From the NCBI RefSeq assembly GCF_030165005.1, contig NZ_JASNNW010000010.1:157041-221040 (forward strand): DNA of 64,000 nt. Direction: 5' to 3'. The stretch's first letter is position 1; each line of letters opens with the position of its first letter. The translations under genes and the position numbers were made by a program. Shown piece after piece: positions 8,768-18,417 of the stretch. Under the pieces are notes generated by a model. The model was given only the letters and a program-made list of their open reading frames with translations, did not search any database and was not told the origin of the DNA. This DNA is from Blastococcus capsensis (GTDB lineage Bacteria; Actinomycetota; Actinomycetes; Mycobacteriales; Geodermatophilaceae).

Positions 8768-9052
8768 CCAGAAGGGCGGGCTCCCCCGGGAGCTGCTCCA
8801 CGTCGCCGAGCTCACCGGTGCGCTTTCAGCGCCACCGCCCGACGCAGGTATGGCGTGGGGTGCGGAGCGCGGCGGCCGCCGCGCGGGACGCATCGTGGCG
8901 CGCGCGGTGGACGGGGGCGGCGAGTGCGTGGCACAACGGCGGGGTGGCGCGGAAAGCGGCCTTCACCATGGGGCTGCCGAGAGGCCACCTGCGGGGGGTG
9001 ACGGCGGGAAGTGGTTCGGTGCTGGGCGGCCTGAATGGCGCGGAAGCGTGAC

Positions 9053-9799
9053 TCAGCGGGGCCCCGGTCCCAGTGGGTCGACGCCGGCGATGGTGCCGGA
9101 GGACGACCGAACGGCGAAGCGGGCGAACAGTTCCTCCGCGTACCAGCCCTCCTGGCGGGTTCGCTCGATGACGGCTGTGTGCGGTGCCCGTCCGTAGGCG
9201 AAGGCGTTCAGCGACGACGACGAGTCCCAGATGCTGAAGGTCCCCTGCATGCCCAGCGGCGCCTCACCGATGCCCAGTGCCATCCGCAGGCCGGGGGCCT
9301 CGTGCAGGTCCGCGGAGACCGGGGGAACGGCGGTCCAGAAGCGTGCCGCCCGCCGTAGCACCAGGCGAGCGCGGGTGACGGCGGCGACGGGGCCGTCGAA
9401 GACCCGGGGACGCGGTTTGCCGAACGGCTCCTGCCCAGACCACAGCCCGCGCGCGGAGAGGGGCTCGAAGTGGGCCACCCACTCCTCGTCCGCGAAGCGG
9501 CGCCAGCGCGCAGGCAGCCCGGAGTCCTGGAACGCCATGGGCGCGATCGGGTCGTCCCAGACCGCGAGCAGTCCCCACTGGCGTGGATTCGCGTCTCGGG
9601 CGGTGAAGGTCCGCCCACTGCCGGTGCCGAGCAGTTTGGCGAACCGCAGGCCAGGCGTCCGCCGCAGCGGTCGGCGGTCGGCGACCATGTGGACGAGCGC
9701 GCGCGGAATCGCGTGCGTCGAGACCTGCCACAGATGCAGGGTCACGACAGCCGGCAGGGTCACCAGGAGGATGCTGCCGCACGTTGTGCGAACAGGCAT
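9053..9799 (-). CDS. CrtA-like spheroidene monooxygenase family protein
   Basis: A 248-residue protein resembling CrtA, the spheroidene/carotenoid ketolase. The visible family features are RALVHMVADRRPLRRTPGLRF near the N-terminus, then KLLGTGSGRTFTARD, a WGLLAVWDDP segment, and a C-terminal ...QGTFSIWDSSSSLNAFAYG segment followed by RTRQEGWYAEELFARFAV. CrtA introduces a keto group into acyclic carotenoids. No carotenoid biosynthesis genes are next to it, so a role in pigment modification is only suggested by homology. The ATG at 9799 is used, since longer forms are low-complexity shadow sequence. Confidence 0.7.
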   Translation of the reverse strand: MPVRTTCGSILLVTLPAVVTLHLWQVSTHAIPRALVHMVADRRPLRRTPGLRFAKLLGTGSGRTFTARDANPRQWGLLAVWDDPIAPMAFQDSGLPARWRRFADEEWVAHFEPLSARGLWSGQEPFGKPRPRVFDGPVAAVTRARLVLRRAARFWTAVPPVSADLHEAPGLRMALGIGEAPLGMQGTFSIWDSSSSLNAFAYGRAPHTAVIERTRQEGWYAEELFARFAVRSSSGTIAGVDPLGPGPR

Positions 9800-10058
9800 G
9801 GTGCATGGCCGGTATCCCCATCTCGCGCCAGACGCCGAGCCGATTCCCAGTCCGGTCGACAGCGCGGTTCTCGCCCTCGAGACAACGGTGACAGGGACCT
9901 CGTCGTCGTGGACAGAGCAGGAGCTCCTCGAGGACGCCTTCGGCATGGGGGTGGGGACGCTGCTCGCGGGACGCCGGCCGTCGGATCGGGAGGCGCCCCG
10001 ACGCTGCGACGTGCCGCGCGGGGGGCGCCGTCGTGCGGTCGCTGGCAGTGTGGACGGC

Positions 10059-10967
10059 ATGGTCGATGCCTCTCCCGTCGTCGTGGTGACCGGTGCGAAC
10101 GGACTGGTGGGCACGGCGGTGTGCCGGGCGCTCGTCGAGCGGTCGGCGCAGGTGCGCGCCGTCGTCCGCCGCGCCGGCAGCGCGCCTGCGCTCGACGGGG
10201 TCACCGAGCACGTCGGCGACTTCGCCGACGAGGGCCTCGCCCGCGCGGTGACCCAGGGCGCCGACGCGGTCGTCACGACAGTCCACCCGATGGGCTCGTC
10301 CCGAGAGGTGCAGCACCGGGTGGGGGTCGAGGGCACGCCGGTCCTCGCTCGGGCTGCCCGGGACGCCGGCGTCGCCCGGCTCGTGCACGTGTCCACGGCC
10401 GGGGTCTACGACCGCTCGGCCGGCGTCGGCGACGTGGCCGAGAACGGTGCCCTCCTGCCCGAGGGGAGCGGCGACTACGCCGACACCAAGAACGCCACCG
10501 ATTCCGCGCTCGCGCAGGTCGGCGGGCTCACGACCGTGCTGGTCCGCCCGCCGGCGATCATGGGCGCCGGCGACACGTCGGTCTGGAACACGCTGCGACC
10601 GCAGGAGGTCCGCCGCGGTGAGCGCCGGGCGAACCCGGCGAAGACCTGGGCCTGGGTGCATGTCGACGACCTGGCGGCCCTGATCGCGGACGTCGCCACG
10701 GGCGCCGTCGCGACCGCCGACGACGCGGAGCGAGGCCCGGTGGCCGGCGGCACGACCCCGGTCATCGTCGCGGGCGAGCCGGCGACGTTGCGGGACTACT
10801 TCGGCACGGTGACCGACACGGTGGGCGTCGCGCCCGAGTGGACCGACGAGCCGGTCTGGACCGGGCAGCTGCTCACCGACCGCGCGCGGGGGTGGGGCTG
10901 GGCGCCGCACGTGAGCCTCGCGCGAGCCATGGAGGAGCTGCGGCAGGGCCTGACGACGCGTTCGTGA
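10059..10967 (+). CDS. NAD(P)-dependent epimerase/dehydratase family protein
   Basis: A 302-residue extended short-chain dehydrogenase. The N-terminal nucleotide-binding motif is VVVVTGANGLVGTAVCRAL (TGxxGxxG). The active-site region reads VHVSTAGVYD, with the catalytic Tyr/Lys positions represented by GDYADTKNATD, where the usual YxxxK is YADTK. A PPAIMGAGD segment follows, as in substrate-binding loops of atypical SDRs. The substrate is unknown; sugar-nucleotide or small-ketone chemistry is possible. The start at 10059 avoids an upstream extension without family similarity. It is divergent from the CrtA-like gene. Confidence 0.78.
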   Translation: MVDASPVVVVTGANGLVGTAVCRALVERSAQVRAVVRRAGSAPALDGVTEHVGDFADEGLARAVTQGADAVVTTVHPMGSSREVQHRVGVEGTPVLARAARDAGVARLVHVSTAGVYDRSAGVGDVAENGALLPEGSGDYADTKNATDSALAQVGGLTTVLVRPPAIMGAGDTSVWNTLRPQEVRRGERRANPAKTWAWVHVDDLAALIADVATGAVATADDAERGPVAGGTTPVIVAGEPATLRDYFGTVTDTVGVAPEWTDEPVWTGQLLTDRARGWGWAPHVSLARAMEELRQGLTTRS

Positions 10968-11170
10968 CAGCGACCGGGTCGCCCGACGGGAACCGGCGCG
11001 CCCTGCTGCTCAGCACGATCCACACCACTCCAGGGGACTCACCCAGCCTTCACGCTTGGCCTCTCCCTGCTGGCGCCGTGACCCGGCGGTCCCGTCCGAC
11101 CGGTCGTCGGACGCGGGTGCCCTCCTGGGCGTAGGGCCCACCAGGGGTTGTCGACGGCCCGTCGGGTCGT

Positions 11171-12091
11171 TCAGCCGGAGGCCGTGAAGGCCGCCCGCAG
11201 CGGGTCGTGGTCGGAGACGCTCGAGCTCGTGGCGTCGCCGGCGTAGTCGGTGGCCACCCGCTGGCCGGGGGCGAAGACCAGGTCGATCTTCACCGAGCCC
11301 AGGGTGTCCTCGTCGTAGACGCCGTCCCCGCCGGAGCGGTAGCGGTCGGCCTCGTGCATGCCCCCGGAGCCGGAGTAGCAGCGGGTCTTACCGGCACCGA
11401 ACCGGCCGGTGTACCAGCCCTTCAGACCCGTGGAGACGTTGCTGTTGCGGCACCGGCGCACGTCGAGGTTGAAGTCACCACCGACGACCACCAGCATCCC
11501 GGCGGCGGTCCACTCGTCGACCAGGCCGTCGGCCGTGACGGCCTGCGATGCGGCCTCGCTCTGCGACGACGACGTCAGGTGCGTCGTGCACAGCCGCATC
11601 CCGATGCCCACCGTGACGTCGGCGCACAGCAGGGTCCGTTCCTCCCCGCTCGTCTCCACCCCGAGCGTGTGGTGCACCGGACCGGTGAGGACATCGCTGC
11701 GGGCGAAGACGGCGATGCCCCAGGCGGGATCGGTGGACTGGCAGCGGGTGTCGGTGGTCGTGTAGGTGGAGTGGAAGGCGCCGACCCACCCGGGCGGGAG
11801 GTCCGCGAGGACCATGTCGAAGGTTGAGCGGCACATCTCCTGGAGGGTCGCGGCGTTCGGCGTCCAGGACGTCGAGCCGAGGCTCGCCGCGATGGCGTCG
11901 GCGCGCTGCTCGGGGGTCACCTGGCAGTCGGGGAAGTTGCGCCCGTACTGGTCGCAGGCGTTGAAGTCCCACACCTGCAGGCGCACCGTCGCGGCCGTGG
12001 CCGGCACGGGAGCCAGCAGGGTGAGCCCCAGGGCCAGGGCCAGGGCGAGCGCCAGGGCGCGTCCGGATGACCTGCCTGCCCGGGTGGACAT
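11171..12091 (-). CDS. secreted endonuclease/exonuclease/phosphatase family protein
   Basis: A 306-residue protein with a clear signal peptide: a basic start (MSTRAGRSSGRA), a leucine/alanine core and an ATA-A type cleavage site near residue 33. The mature part has the EEP (DNase I-like) fold landmarks: a Glu in ATLQEM, the GGDFNLDVR motif (Asp and Asn), and the terminal SDHDPLRAAF (Asp-His pair). Several cysteines suggest extracellular disulphides. It may be a secreted nuclease or phosphodiesterase. The stop of the upstream lipoprotein gene is 36 bases before this start, so they may form an operon. Confidence 0.82.
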   Translation of the reverse strand: MSTRAGRSSGRALALALALALGLTLLAPVPATAATVRLQVWDFNACDQYGRNFPDCQVTPEQRADAIAASLGSTSWTPNAATLQEMCRSTFDMVLADLPPGWVGAFHSTYTTTDTRCQSTDPAWGIAVFARSDVLTGPVHHTLGVETSGEERTLLCADVTVGIGMRLCTTHLTSSSQSEAASQAVTADGLVDEWTAAGMLVVVGGDFNLDVRRCRNSNVSTGLKGWYTGRFGAGKTRCYSGSGGMHEADRYRSGGDGVYDEDTLGSVKIDLVFAPGQRVATDYAGDATSSSVSDHDPLRAAFTASG

Positions 12092-12126
12092 GGGGCCCGT
12101 CCTCCTCCGCTCCGATCCGGAGCTCC

Positions 12127-13215
12127 TCATCGGTAGCTGCACGTCGCGACGGAGACGCCCTGGGCCCCTCGGCCGATGGTCAGCGGACGGCCCGGGCCAC
12201 CGCCCCGGTCCCACGCGACCAGCGCGCGGGATGGATGGCCCTGCCCGGCGGCGGAGACCACGCCGAGCAGCCGGCCGGCGTCCGGAGCCACCGGCGTGAC
12301 GTCCTGCGCGTAGCTCTCCCAGACCGTCGTCGCACCGCTGGCCACGTCGTGGCGCACCGTCCGGAACCGGGGCGGTGACTCCACGGTGTCGCCCACGGCC
12401 TGGTGCCGCACGGCCGCGACGACCGTGCTCCCGTCGGCCGACCACTCCACGTCGGCGTGGAAGTCGGTCCCGTCCGCCGTGTGGACGACGACGTCCGCGT
12501 TCGTCGCCACGTCGCGGATGCGCAGCGTGTGCGCGACCGAGCCGCGCGCGATCTCGATCACCTGCGCATAGGCCAGGCGGGCGCCGTCGGGACTCAGCGC
12601 GACGGCGGTGACCGCGCTGAACAGGCCGGTGTCGGCGTCGGGGGCGCGGGGGAACGTCCGGGTGGCGCCCGGCGAGGCGAGGTCGACGACGGTGATGCTG
12701 TTGACGTCGTCCCCGGTGCCCGGGCGCTCCTCCACGGTGTGCGCCGCGGCCAGCCACCGGCCGTCGGCGGAGACGCCCAGGTCGACGATCCCGCCGAGCT
12801 CGACGAGCCGGGTGACCCGCCCGGTGGTGAGGTCGTGGGTCTCCACCAGGCCGGCGGACTCGAGCGACTCGCCGAGGACGCGGCCGCTGCTGCGCAGCTG
12901 GTAGACGGTGCGGGCGTCGGGCGCGATCACCGCGCCGGTGTGGACGCCGTCGTCCGTGAGGCGCCGCACGTCACCACTCACCGACAGCGCCCACGCGTCG
13001 ACGCCCTGCACGGTCGGGCCGTCGCCCGCATCGGCGGTGGGTTCGGTGCCGACGAATACCCCGATGACCGACCCGGCCCCCGGGCAGGCGCGCAGGCTGT
13101 CCAGCGGAGCGCCCGGGTCGTCGACGGGGCGCGCGCAGCCGGCGGTGACCGTCAGCAACAGGCCGCACCCGGCCAGCGCCCGGCGCGGTCGTCCCCGTCC
13201 GTCGCAGCGAAGCAC
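12127..13215 (-). CDS. lipoprotein with beta-propeller-like repeats
   Basis: A 362-residue exported protein. The N-terminus has arginines, a hydrophobic core (ALAGCGLLLTVTAGC) and a lipobox ending at Cys27. The remaining ~330 residues contain recurring blade-like segments (GVSADGRWLAAAH, ALSPDGARLAYAQ, EWSADGSTVVAAV), typical of TolB/WD40-like propellers. It probably sits on the outer face of the membrane and may bind a partner or polymer; no active site is recognised. The GTG at 13215 is preferred because GGAGGGGG lies seven bases upstream. Confidence 0.72.
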   Translation of the reverse strand: MLRCDGRGRPRRALAGCGLLLTVTAGCARPVDDPGAPLDSLRACPGAGSVIGVFVGTEPTADAGDGPTVQGVDAWALSVSGDVRRLTDDGVHTGAVIAPDARTVYQLRSSGRVLGESLESAGLVETHDLTTGRVTRLVELGGIVDLGVSADGRWLAAAHTVEERPGTGDDVNSITVVDLASPGATRTFPRAPDADTGLFSAVTAVALSPDGARLAYAQVIEIARGSVAHTLRIRDVATNADVVVHTADGTDFHADVEWSADGSTVVAAVRHQAVGDTVESPPRFRTVRHDVASGATTVWESYAQDVTPVAPDAGRLLGVVSAAGQGHPSRALVAWDRGGGPGRPLTIGRGAQGVSVATCSYR

Positions 13216-13433
13216 GGTTGCCCCCTCCACCGTGGTGCAGTACCGGGACGGCGGCCCCGGGGGGAGATCTCCGCGTCCGCCCCGCGTCCGCCCCGCGTCC
13301 GCCCCGCGCCCGGTCGGCGTCCCGGCGAGGGACCACTGTGTCCCTCGCGCCGTCGGCGGGCCAGGGTCGATGGTCCTTCCGGCGGACCGGGTGGTCCGCC
13401 GGCTGTCGTTACTGCGTTCGAGGGAGCAGCAGA

Positions 13434-13645
13434 GTGGCCAAGACGCTGGTGGACATGCCCGCGGACAAGCTTACCCGAGCGCAGGCGCGACTCGGCACGG
13501 CTTCCAAGCGGGAGACTGTCGAGCGGCGTTGGATCTGGTGCTGCAGCAGGCCGAGCAGCGTGACCTCATCGTGGCCGTGGCCGCAGGACAGGTCTCACCG
13601 CACTTCACTCCGGAGGTCTTGGCCGAGGTCAGGCCTGGTGCCTGA
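13434..13645 (+). pseudogene. frameshifted VapB-type antitoxin
   Basis: The GTG at 13434 opens VAKTLVDMPADKLTRAQARLG, then ...KRETVE; the frame then continues nonsensically, while RAALDLVLQQAEQRDLIVAV and the natural end (PEVLAEVRPGA, stop 13643-13645) lie in another frame. One base missing near 13522-13526 would rejoin them into a ~70-residue VapB-like protein. It overlaps the following toxin start by eight bases. It is a recent frameshift, or a sequencing error, since both halves keep normal codon usage. Confidence 0.65.
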
Positions 13646-14067
13646 GGCGATCCTCGACAACTCCGCGTATGCCCGCATCGCCCGCCACACATCGGTCCGC
13701 GAGGCAGTGTTGGACTACCTCGACGGCCCGCTCAACACCCTCCGCTCCGTGTTGGTGCAGCGGTTGGAGATCTGCATCTCGGTTCGCGACGTGTCAGAGT
13801 TCGACGCCGAAATGCAGGCGTTGGCGGCGATGCCCCTGCTGGGCGACACGCTCCCCGCGGTGGATGTTGCAGCGCGGTCGTTGCAGAGGGCGCTCGTGCA
13901 GCGAGGCACGCATCGCGCGCCCAAGGTGGTGGACCTGCTCATTGCCGCCACCGCGCTGGTGCAACGACGCGGAGATTCTTCACTACGACGGCGACTACGA
14001 CGTTCTTGCTGCTGCCGAGCCGAGGCTGCGGGTCCGGTGGATCGTGCCCCGGGGAAGCGTGGCGTAA
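13638..14067 (+). pseudogene. frameshifted PIN-domain (VapC) toxin
   Basis: A GTG at 13638 starts VPEAILDNSAYARI, with the first PIN aspartate, then ...VVDLLIAATAL with the third acidic residue. The expected C-terminus (DAEILHYDGDYDVLAAAE ... WIVPRGSVA, stop at 14065-14067) is in a different frame; the shift lies near 13960-13970. If taken literally, the product loses the last ~33 residues, including the fourth acidic cluster, and runs into unrelated sequence. Together with the broken antitoxin it forms a second, decayed vapBC locus related in layout to the intact pair at 5.2 kb. Copy B of the palindrome follows it. Confidence 0.65.
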
Positions 14068-14101
14068 CTCGGTGCGGCCGCCAGCGAGGTCGACTGTGCT
14101 C

Positions 14102-14144
14102 GACGGCGCCTGCCTCGGCCACAACGGCGCCAGCCTCGGCCACA
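14102..14144 (+). repeat. short tandem duplication
   Basis: A unit of about 21 bases (CGGCGCCTGCCTCGGCCACA type) occurs twice in a row with one difference, just after the decayed vapC. It has no evident function. Confidence 0.5.
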
Positions 14145-14179
14145 AATGTGCGTCGCCATAACGGTAACCGCGGGCACCG

Positions 14180-14226
14180 GTGTGCTTATCGCTGTGTCCG
14201 AGGGGCGACACGCTACATACGCACAC
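14180..14226 (+). repeat. nested palindromic repeat, copy B
   Basis: A 47-bp element: outer arms GTGTGC and GCACAC, inner arms GTGTC and GACAC flanking CGAGGGGC. It is identical to copy C at 46 of 47 positions, although the flanks differ. It could fold into a long hairpin and serve as terminator of the vapBC2 remnant or as a REP-type element. Confidence 0.75.
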
Positions 14227-14373
14227 GGTTGCGGCGGTGATCGATTCAGTGCTTCATGCCCGGGCCTGCCGGATACCCCGGCCTTCCGGTCAGTGACACA
14301 CGGGTTGTCGGCGGTGCCCTTGGAACTGATGGTCGATCTCTTCAAAGCCCGGTAGCCCGGAGGATGGGTCGCG

Positions 14374-15528
14374 ATGAGCGAGTACCAGTATTACGAGTTC
14401 GCGGCCATCGACCGACCGCTGTCCGTCGACGAGCAGGCCGACCTGCGCGCCATCTCGACACGGGCCCAGATCACGCCGACCAGTTTCGTGAACGACTACG
14501 AGTGGGGCGACCTGAAGGCTGATCCGCGCCGGCTGGTCGAGCGCTCTTTCGACGCCTTCCTGTACCTGGCCAACTGGGGGACGCACCGGCTGATGTTCCG
14601 GCTGCCCATCGAGCTGTTCGGCACCCCGGCCACGGCCGGGGTGGGGCAGTACCTGGTCGGCGACTGTTCGACCGCGTGGACGACCGACGGGTTCGTCGTC
14701 ATCGACCTGGTCGCCGAGGACGAGGACGGTGAGTACGAGGAGTGGCTGGACGGCTCCGGCTTGCTGGCCTCGATCGTCCCCGTCCGGGCTGAACTCATGG
14801 CTGGGGATCTCCGGCTGCTCTACCTGGCCTGGCTGCTCGCCGTCCAGAATCACGAGGTCGACGAGGACTCGCTCGAACCGCCCGTTCCGCCGGGCCTCGG
14901 GCAGTTGAGCGCCGCCCTCCGTGCGGTGGCCGAGTTCCTGCGCATCGACCCCGACCTGGTCGCCGTCGCAGCGGAGAGCAGCGCGCCGCTGAGCGCTGAC
15001 GACACGCTTGCCGAGCTGCCCGGCTGGCTGGCGCAGCTACCGGCGGAGAACAAGGACCTTCTTCTTCTGCGGGTGGCCCAGGGGGACGGGGTGAGGGTGC
15101 GTGCCGAGCTGTTGGCCGGCTGCCGGCGAGCGGCTGCGCCGGTCGAGACCGGGGACGGCTCCGGCCGGTCCGCGGCGGACTTGCTCACGGAGTCCCGACG
15201 GCGCCGTGAGTACCGGCAGCGTGCGGCCGGTGAGCGCGCCCAGCGACAGGCAGAGGAGCGCCGCCGCGCCGCTGAACTCGCCCGCGAGAACCATCTGAGC
15301 GCACTCGCGGGGCGGCAGGATCAGGCGTGGCGTGAGGTCGTGGAGCTCGTAGAGCGACGCACGGCGGCCGACTACGACGCGGCGGCGGGTCTGCTCTACG
15401 AACTGGCTGAAGTCTGCCGCCGCGAGGGGACGAGCAAGGCGTTCGCGGATCGGGTCCAGCAGCTTCGCCGGGAGCAGCGCCGCAAGATCGCGTTCATCCA
15501 GCGGCTCGACCGGCTCGGCATGGTCTGA
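14374..15528 (+). CDS. conserved actinobacterial protein of unknown function
   Basis: A 384-residue protein starting MSEYQYYEFAAIDRPL. The first ~240 residues look like a compact alpha/beta region (FDAFLYLANWGTHRLMFRLP, then LVGDCSTAWTTDGFVVIDLV), without known catalytic motifs. Residues ~265-310 are a highly charged coiled-coil-like stretch (ESRRRREYRQRAAGERAQRQ and onward), and a helical C-terminus follows. The family seems common in actinobacteria, often beside helicase-like genes, though I recall no function. It is convergent with the AEP-TOTE helicase, ending 17 bases from it. The start has an upstream GGAGGATG region at 14359-14366. Confidence 0.65.
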   Translation: MSEYQYYEFAAIDRPLSVDEQADLRAISTRAQITPTSFVNDYEWGDLKADPRRLVERSFDAFLYLANWGTHRLMFRLPIELFGTPATAGVGQYLVGDCSTAWTTDGFVVIDLVAEDEDGEYEEWLDGSGLLASIVPVRAELMAGDLRLLYLAWLLAVQNHEVDEDSLEPPVPPGLGQLSAALRAVAEFLRIDPDLVAVAAESSAPLSADDTLAELPGWLAQLPAENKDLLLLRVAQGDGVRVRAELLAGCRRAAAPVETGDGSGRSAADLLTESRRRREYRQRAAGERAQRQAEERRRAAELARENHLSALAGRQDQAWREVVELVERRTAADYDAAAGLLYELAEVCRREGTSKAFADRVQQLRREQRRKIAFIQRLDRLGMV

Positions 15529-15544
15529 CCCGACGTAGGACTGA

Positions 15545-17962
15545 CTACCGGACGAGGCGGCGCGGGTCCGGAAAGCCGAGGCTGGTGTAGCCGGGGGCGC
15601 GCTTGCTCAGCGATGAGGCGAGGACGCCGGTCGCGACGTCGTGGTAGTCGTGCACCTCGGCGGTGGACTTGCCGGGGAACGGGCGGAGGATGCGGCCGGC
15701 GTACTGCACGAGTCGGCCCTTGAAGGCGATCGGTGCGGCGAGGAAGAGCGTGTCGAGCGCCGGGCAGTCGAAGCCCTCGCCCACGTACGGGCCGGTGGCG
15801 ACGACCAGCAGTGGCGGTCCGTCGGTCTGCGGCACGAGCCGGGCGAGCGCTGCGGCCCGGGACTTCGCGCCCATGCCGCCACGCAGGACGACGGGCTCGT
15901 GGCCCCGCTGGCTGAGTTCGGCGACGAGCCGGTCCAGGTGTGCGGTCCACTGGGTGAGCACGAGGCAGTGCCTGCCGCGGGCGAGCGCGGCGACGACGTC
16001 GTCGGTGATCTGGCCGGTGCGGGCGTCGTCCGCGACCAGGTCGCGGTAGATCGCCGCGATGCCGCCGGGGGAGGAAGGCTCGGCGTCCCCGGCGTAGCGG
16101 TAGCCCGTGGAGTGGACGTGCAGGACCGGTTCGGGTGTCTGCGAGTCCGGGGACCGGTTGCCCAGGGTGCCGGTGGGCGGTGGAACGAGGGTGTGGCGGA
16201 TTGGCCCCAACTGCAGGGCGATGAGGTCGTCGAGCTGGTCGCGCCGGTAGGGGGTGGCGGTGAGCCCGAGCCAGCGGCGGGCCGGGATCTGCCGCACGGC
16301 GTGCTCGAAGGCGGCGGCGGGCACGTGGTGGCACTCGTCGACCACCACCAGGCCGTAGTCGCTGGTCCAGCCGGCGATGTCATCGCTACGGGCGAGGGTC
16401 TGCAGGGTGGCGACGTCGATGATGCCGGTGGTCTTGCCGCGGCCGCCGCCGCGCTGCCCGGCCTTCACGCCGAGCAGTTCGCCGATGCGGGCGCGCCACT
16501 GGTCGGCCAGGGCTTTGCGGTCGACGAGCACGAGGGTGGGGACGGCGTGGTGAGCGATCAGCGCGCAGGCCATGACCGTCTTGCCGGCCCCGGGCGGGGC
16601 GACCAGCACGCCGGCTTCTTGGTCGGCGAGGGCCTTGAAGGCTTGCTGTTGCTCGGGATCGAGTTCTGCGGCGAACTCGAAGGTCTGCGTTTCGCCGGCG
16701 GTCCGTTCGTCGGTGAGCTGGAGGCGGCTACCGGTCTGTTCCACAAGGGCTGCGAGCCGGTCCTGCAATCCGCGCGGCAGGAGCAGGTCGCCGGTGAGTG
16801 TCTCGTCGTAGTTGCGCAGGAAGCGTGGGGTGTCCCAGGTGGAGGCACGGCGCCGTTGCCGCTCGTAGAAGACCGGGTTGGGCATCGACGCCGCGTGCTT
16901 GAGTGTGGCGAGCAGCGCTGGGGGCAGCGCTGCTGTTTCGACCGTGATCCTGGCACCGAGTCGGGCGTGGACAACAGCTGGCGGCTGCACCGCGATTTTC
17001 GTGGAGGTGGGGGAGCGGAGCCGGTTCACCTCGGCCCCGACGGCGACCTGGCCGAGTCGCTGCGCCAGCCGGTCGACCTCCTTGGGTGTGAGTCGGCCGA
17101 GGCTGGACAGGTAGGACCACTGGTCCTCGTGCGGCTCCATGGTGGCCAGATCGAGGAACACGGTGGCTCCGCGGCGGCGGGCGCGGCCCTGCAGGGGCGC
17201 CGCGATGAGATTGCCGAGACCGCCGACTGCGAGGACGTCCTGGGAGGGGAAGAGCCGGTCGTAGCTGGCCAGGTCCATCCGCCCGCGCACGGCGATCGCC
17301 TCGCGCAGGAGTCCGGTGCCCACCTGGCGGGCAGTGGCCGCGGGGACGGACGCGGTGAAGAACAGCCAGACATGTGCGCCGAGACCTGAGCGGGACACCT
17401 CCAGCGCCGCCGATGCGCCGACCGTGCGGGCGGCCTTGAGGTAGGCGAGTGCATCCAGCATGGCGGCGGGGCCGTCGAAGTCGGCGGCCAGCCAGGGGCA
17501 GCGGTCGCCGTCCAGCAGCGGATACAGGCCCAGCTCCAGCTCGCCAGACAGATGGGCAGTGATGACCTCGTCTGTCAATGGCAGGTACTCCCGGTCCGCG
17601 GCCGGCACGCCCTTGCGCCAGCCGCCGCGCACCGCGGGCACCCAGCCTCCGCGGCCGGTTCGGGCGTTCTCCCACCGCAGCGCGTACACGTCGGTCCGGG
17701 CGGCGAACAGGCTGGCGAAGAACGCGACCTTCGCCGCCGGCGTGGAACCGGCGTGCGCCGGTCCCGGCTGGCCGTCGAAGACGCCGGTCTGCACGGGGCC
17801 GGGTGGGCGCGCCTGCCGCGGCGTCAGTTCCAGCAGTCGGAGGAGTCGGGCGTTCTCCGCTCGCAGCCGGGCGACGTCCTCGCGCAGCGACGACAGCTCG
17901 TCGTCCAGGCCGATCAACGGTAGCGTGCCCTGATCAGCGGACCCGGACGGAATCGGCACGAC
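15545..17962 (-). CDS. AEP-TOTE primase domain fused to SF2 helicase
   Basis: A protein of about 805 residues. A short N-terminal coiled coil ([19 protein letters not shown]) precedes an archaeo-eukaryotic-primase-like domain of the TOTE conflict-system type (about residues 85-330): [18 protein letters not shown] with catalytic-type acidic residues, and [10 protein letters not shown] with the conserved His. A linker leads to a superfamily 2 helicase: Walker A APPGAGKT (~residue 457), [17 protein letters not shown], and motif [14 protein letters not shown]. Primase plus helicase suggests action on invading or recombining DNA. The start is uncertain: GTG codons at 17962/17959 are preferred, but an ATG at 18070 would add 36 unrelated residues close to the divergent gene. 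Confidence 0.8.
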   Translation of the reverse strand, partial: VVPIPSGSADQGTLPLIGLDDELSSLREDVARLRAENARLLRLLELTPRQARPPGPVQTGVFDGQPGPAHAGSTPAAKVAFFASLFAARTDVYALRWENARTGRGGWVPAVRGGWRKGVPAADREYLPLTDEVITAHLSGELELGLYPLLDGDRCPWLAADFDGPAAMLDALAYLKAARTVGASAALEVSRSGLGAHVWLFFTASVPAATARQVGTGLLREAIAVRGRMDLASYDRLFPSQDVLAVGGLGNLIAAPLQGRARRRGATVFLDLATMEPHEDQWSYLSSLGRLTPKEVDRLAQRLGQVAVGAEVNRLRSPTSTKIAVQPPAVVHARLGARITVETAALPPALLATLKHAASMPNPVFYERQRRRASTWDTPRFLRNYDETLTGDLLLPRGLQDRLAALVEQTGSRLQLTDERTAGETQTFEFAAELDPEQQQAFKALADQEAGVLVAPPGAGKTVMACALIAHHAVPTLVLVDRKALADQWRARIGELLGVKAGQRGGGRGKTTGIIDVATLQTLARSDDIAGWTSDYGLVVVDECHHVPAAAFEHAVRQIPARRWLGLTATPYRRDQLDDLIALQLGPIRHTLVPPPTGTLGNRSPDSQTPEPVLHVHSTGYRYAGDAEPSSPGGIAAIYRDLVADDARTGQITDDVVAALARGRHCLVLTQWTAHLDRLVAELSQRGHEPVVLRGGMGAKSRAAALARLVPQTDGPPLLVVATGPYVGEGFDCPALDTLFLAAPIAFKGRLVQYAGRILRPFPGKSTAEVHDYHDVATGVLASSLSKRAPGYTSLGFPDPRRLVR

Positions 17963-18099
17963 TCCATACTGTCCCGGGAGCGCGACCTCGCGGTAGGGCC
18001 CGCAGCTGCCACATGCCGCGGAGGGGTCGGTGCGCGGCCGTGAGCAGGTTCTCCCTGTCGATAGAGGCACGCCGTAAATCGTTGTCTTACACTGTCGCC

Positions 18100-18417
18100 G
18101 TGGGGCTGCACTGGGCGGACGAAGACGCCGCCTACATCCAGTCCCGCTCGAGTCGGTACGCGGGTGCGTTCGACATCGAGCAGGCCTGGACGGTGGAGGT
18201 GATGGCCGATGCGCGGCTCGTCGAACTCTCGCCGTACCCGACGTCTCGGGTTGGCGCCACCGGCTTCATCGGATACTCGCCGTCCGCCGGCAAGGTCCTC
18301 GTTGTCATCGCCTACCGCGATCTCGACGGCGATCTCCACGGCATGGACGCCTGGCCGGCCAGCGGCCGCGATCTCGCGATGTACCTACAGGAGGTTGGCG
18401 ATGGCGAAGAAGCTTGA
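18100..18417 (+). CDS. BrnT-like toxin candidate
   Basis: A 105-residue basic-acidic mixed protein beginning (GTG) [18 protein letters not shown]. Its order of elements (a short N-terminal segment, a helix, then [20 protein letters not shown] and [10 protein letters not shown] strands) resembles BrnT-type RelE-superfamily toxins, but the sequence match is weak. The main support is context: the gene overlaps by 17 bases a ribbon-helix-helix antitoxin gene, the toxin-first order of brnTA. If correct it would be a ribosome-dependent or free RNase. It is divergent from the TOTE helicase. Confidence 0.5.
   Translation: MGLHWADEDAAYIQSRSSRYAGAFDIEQAWTVEVMADARLVELSPYPTSRVGATGFIGYSPSAGKVLVVIAYRDLDGDLHGMDAWPASGRDLAMYLQEVGDGEEA

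Noticed and set aside
9264..10910. 548-residue minus-strand frame
   Set aside because: It spans two real genes (CrtA-like and epimerase) in the wrong frame or strand.
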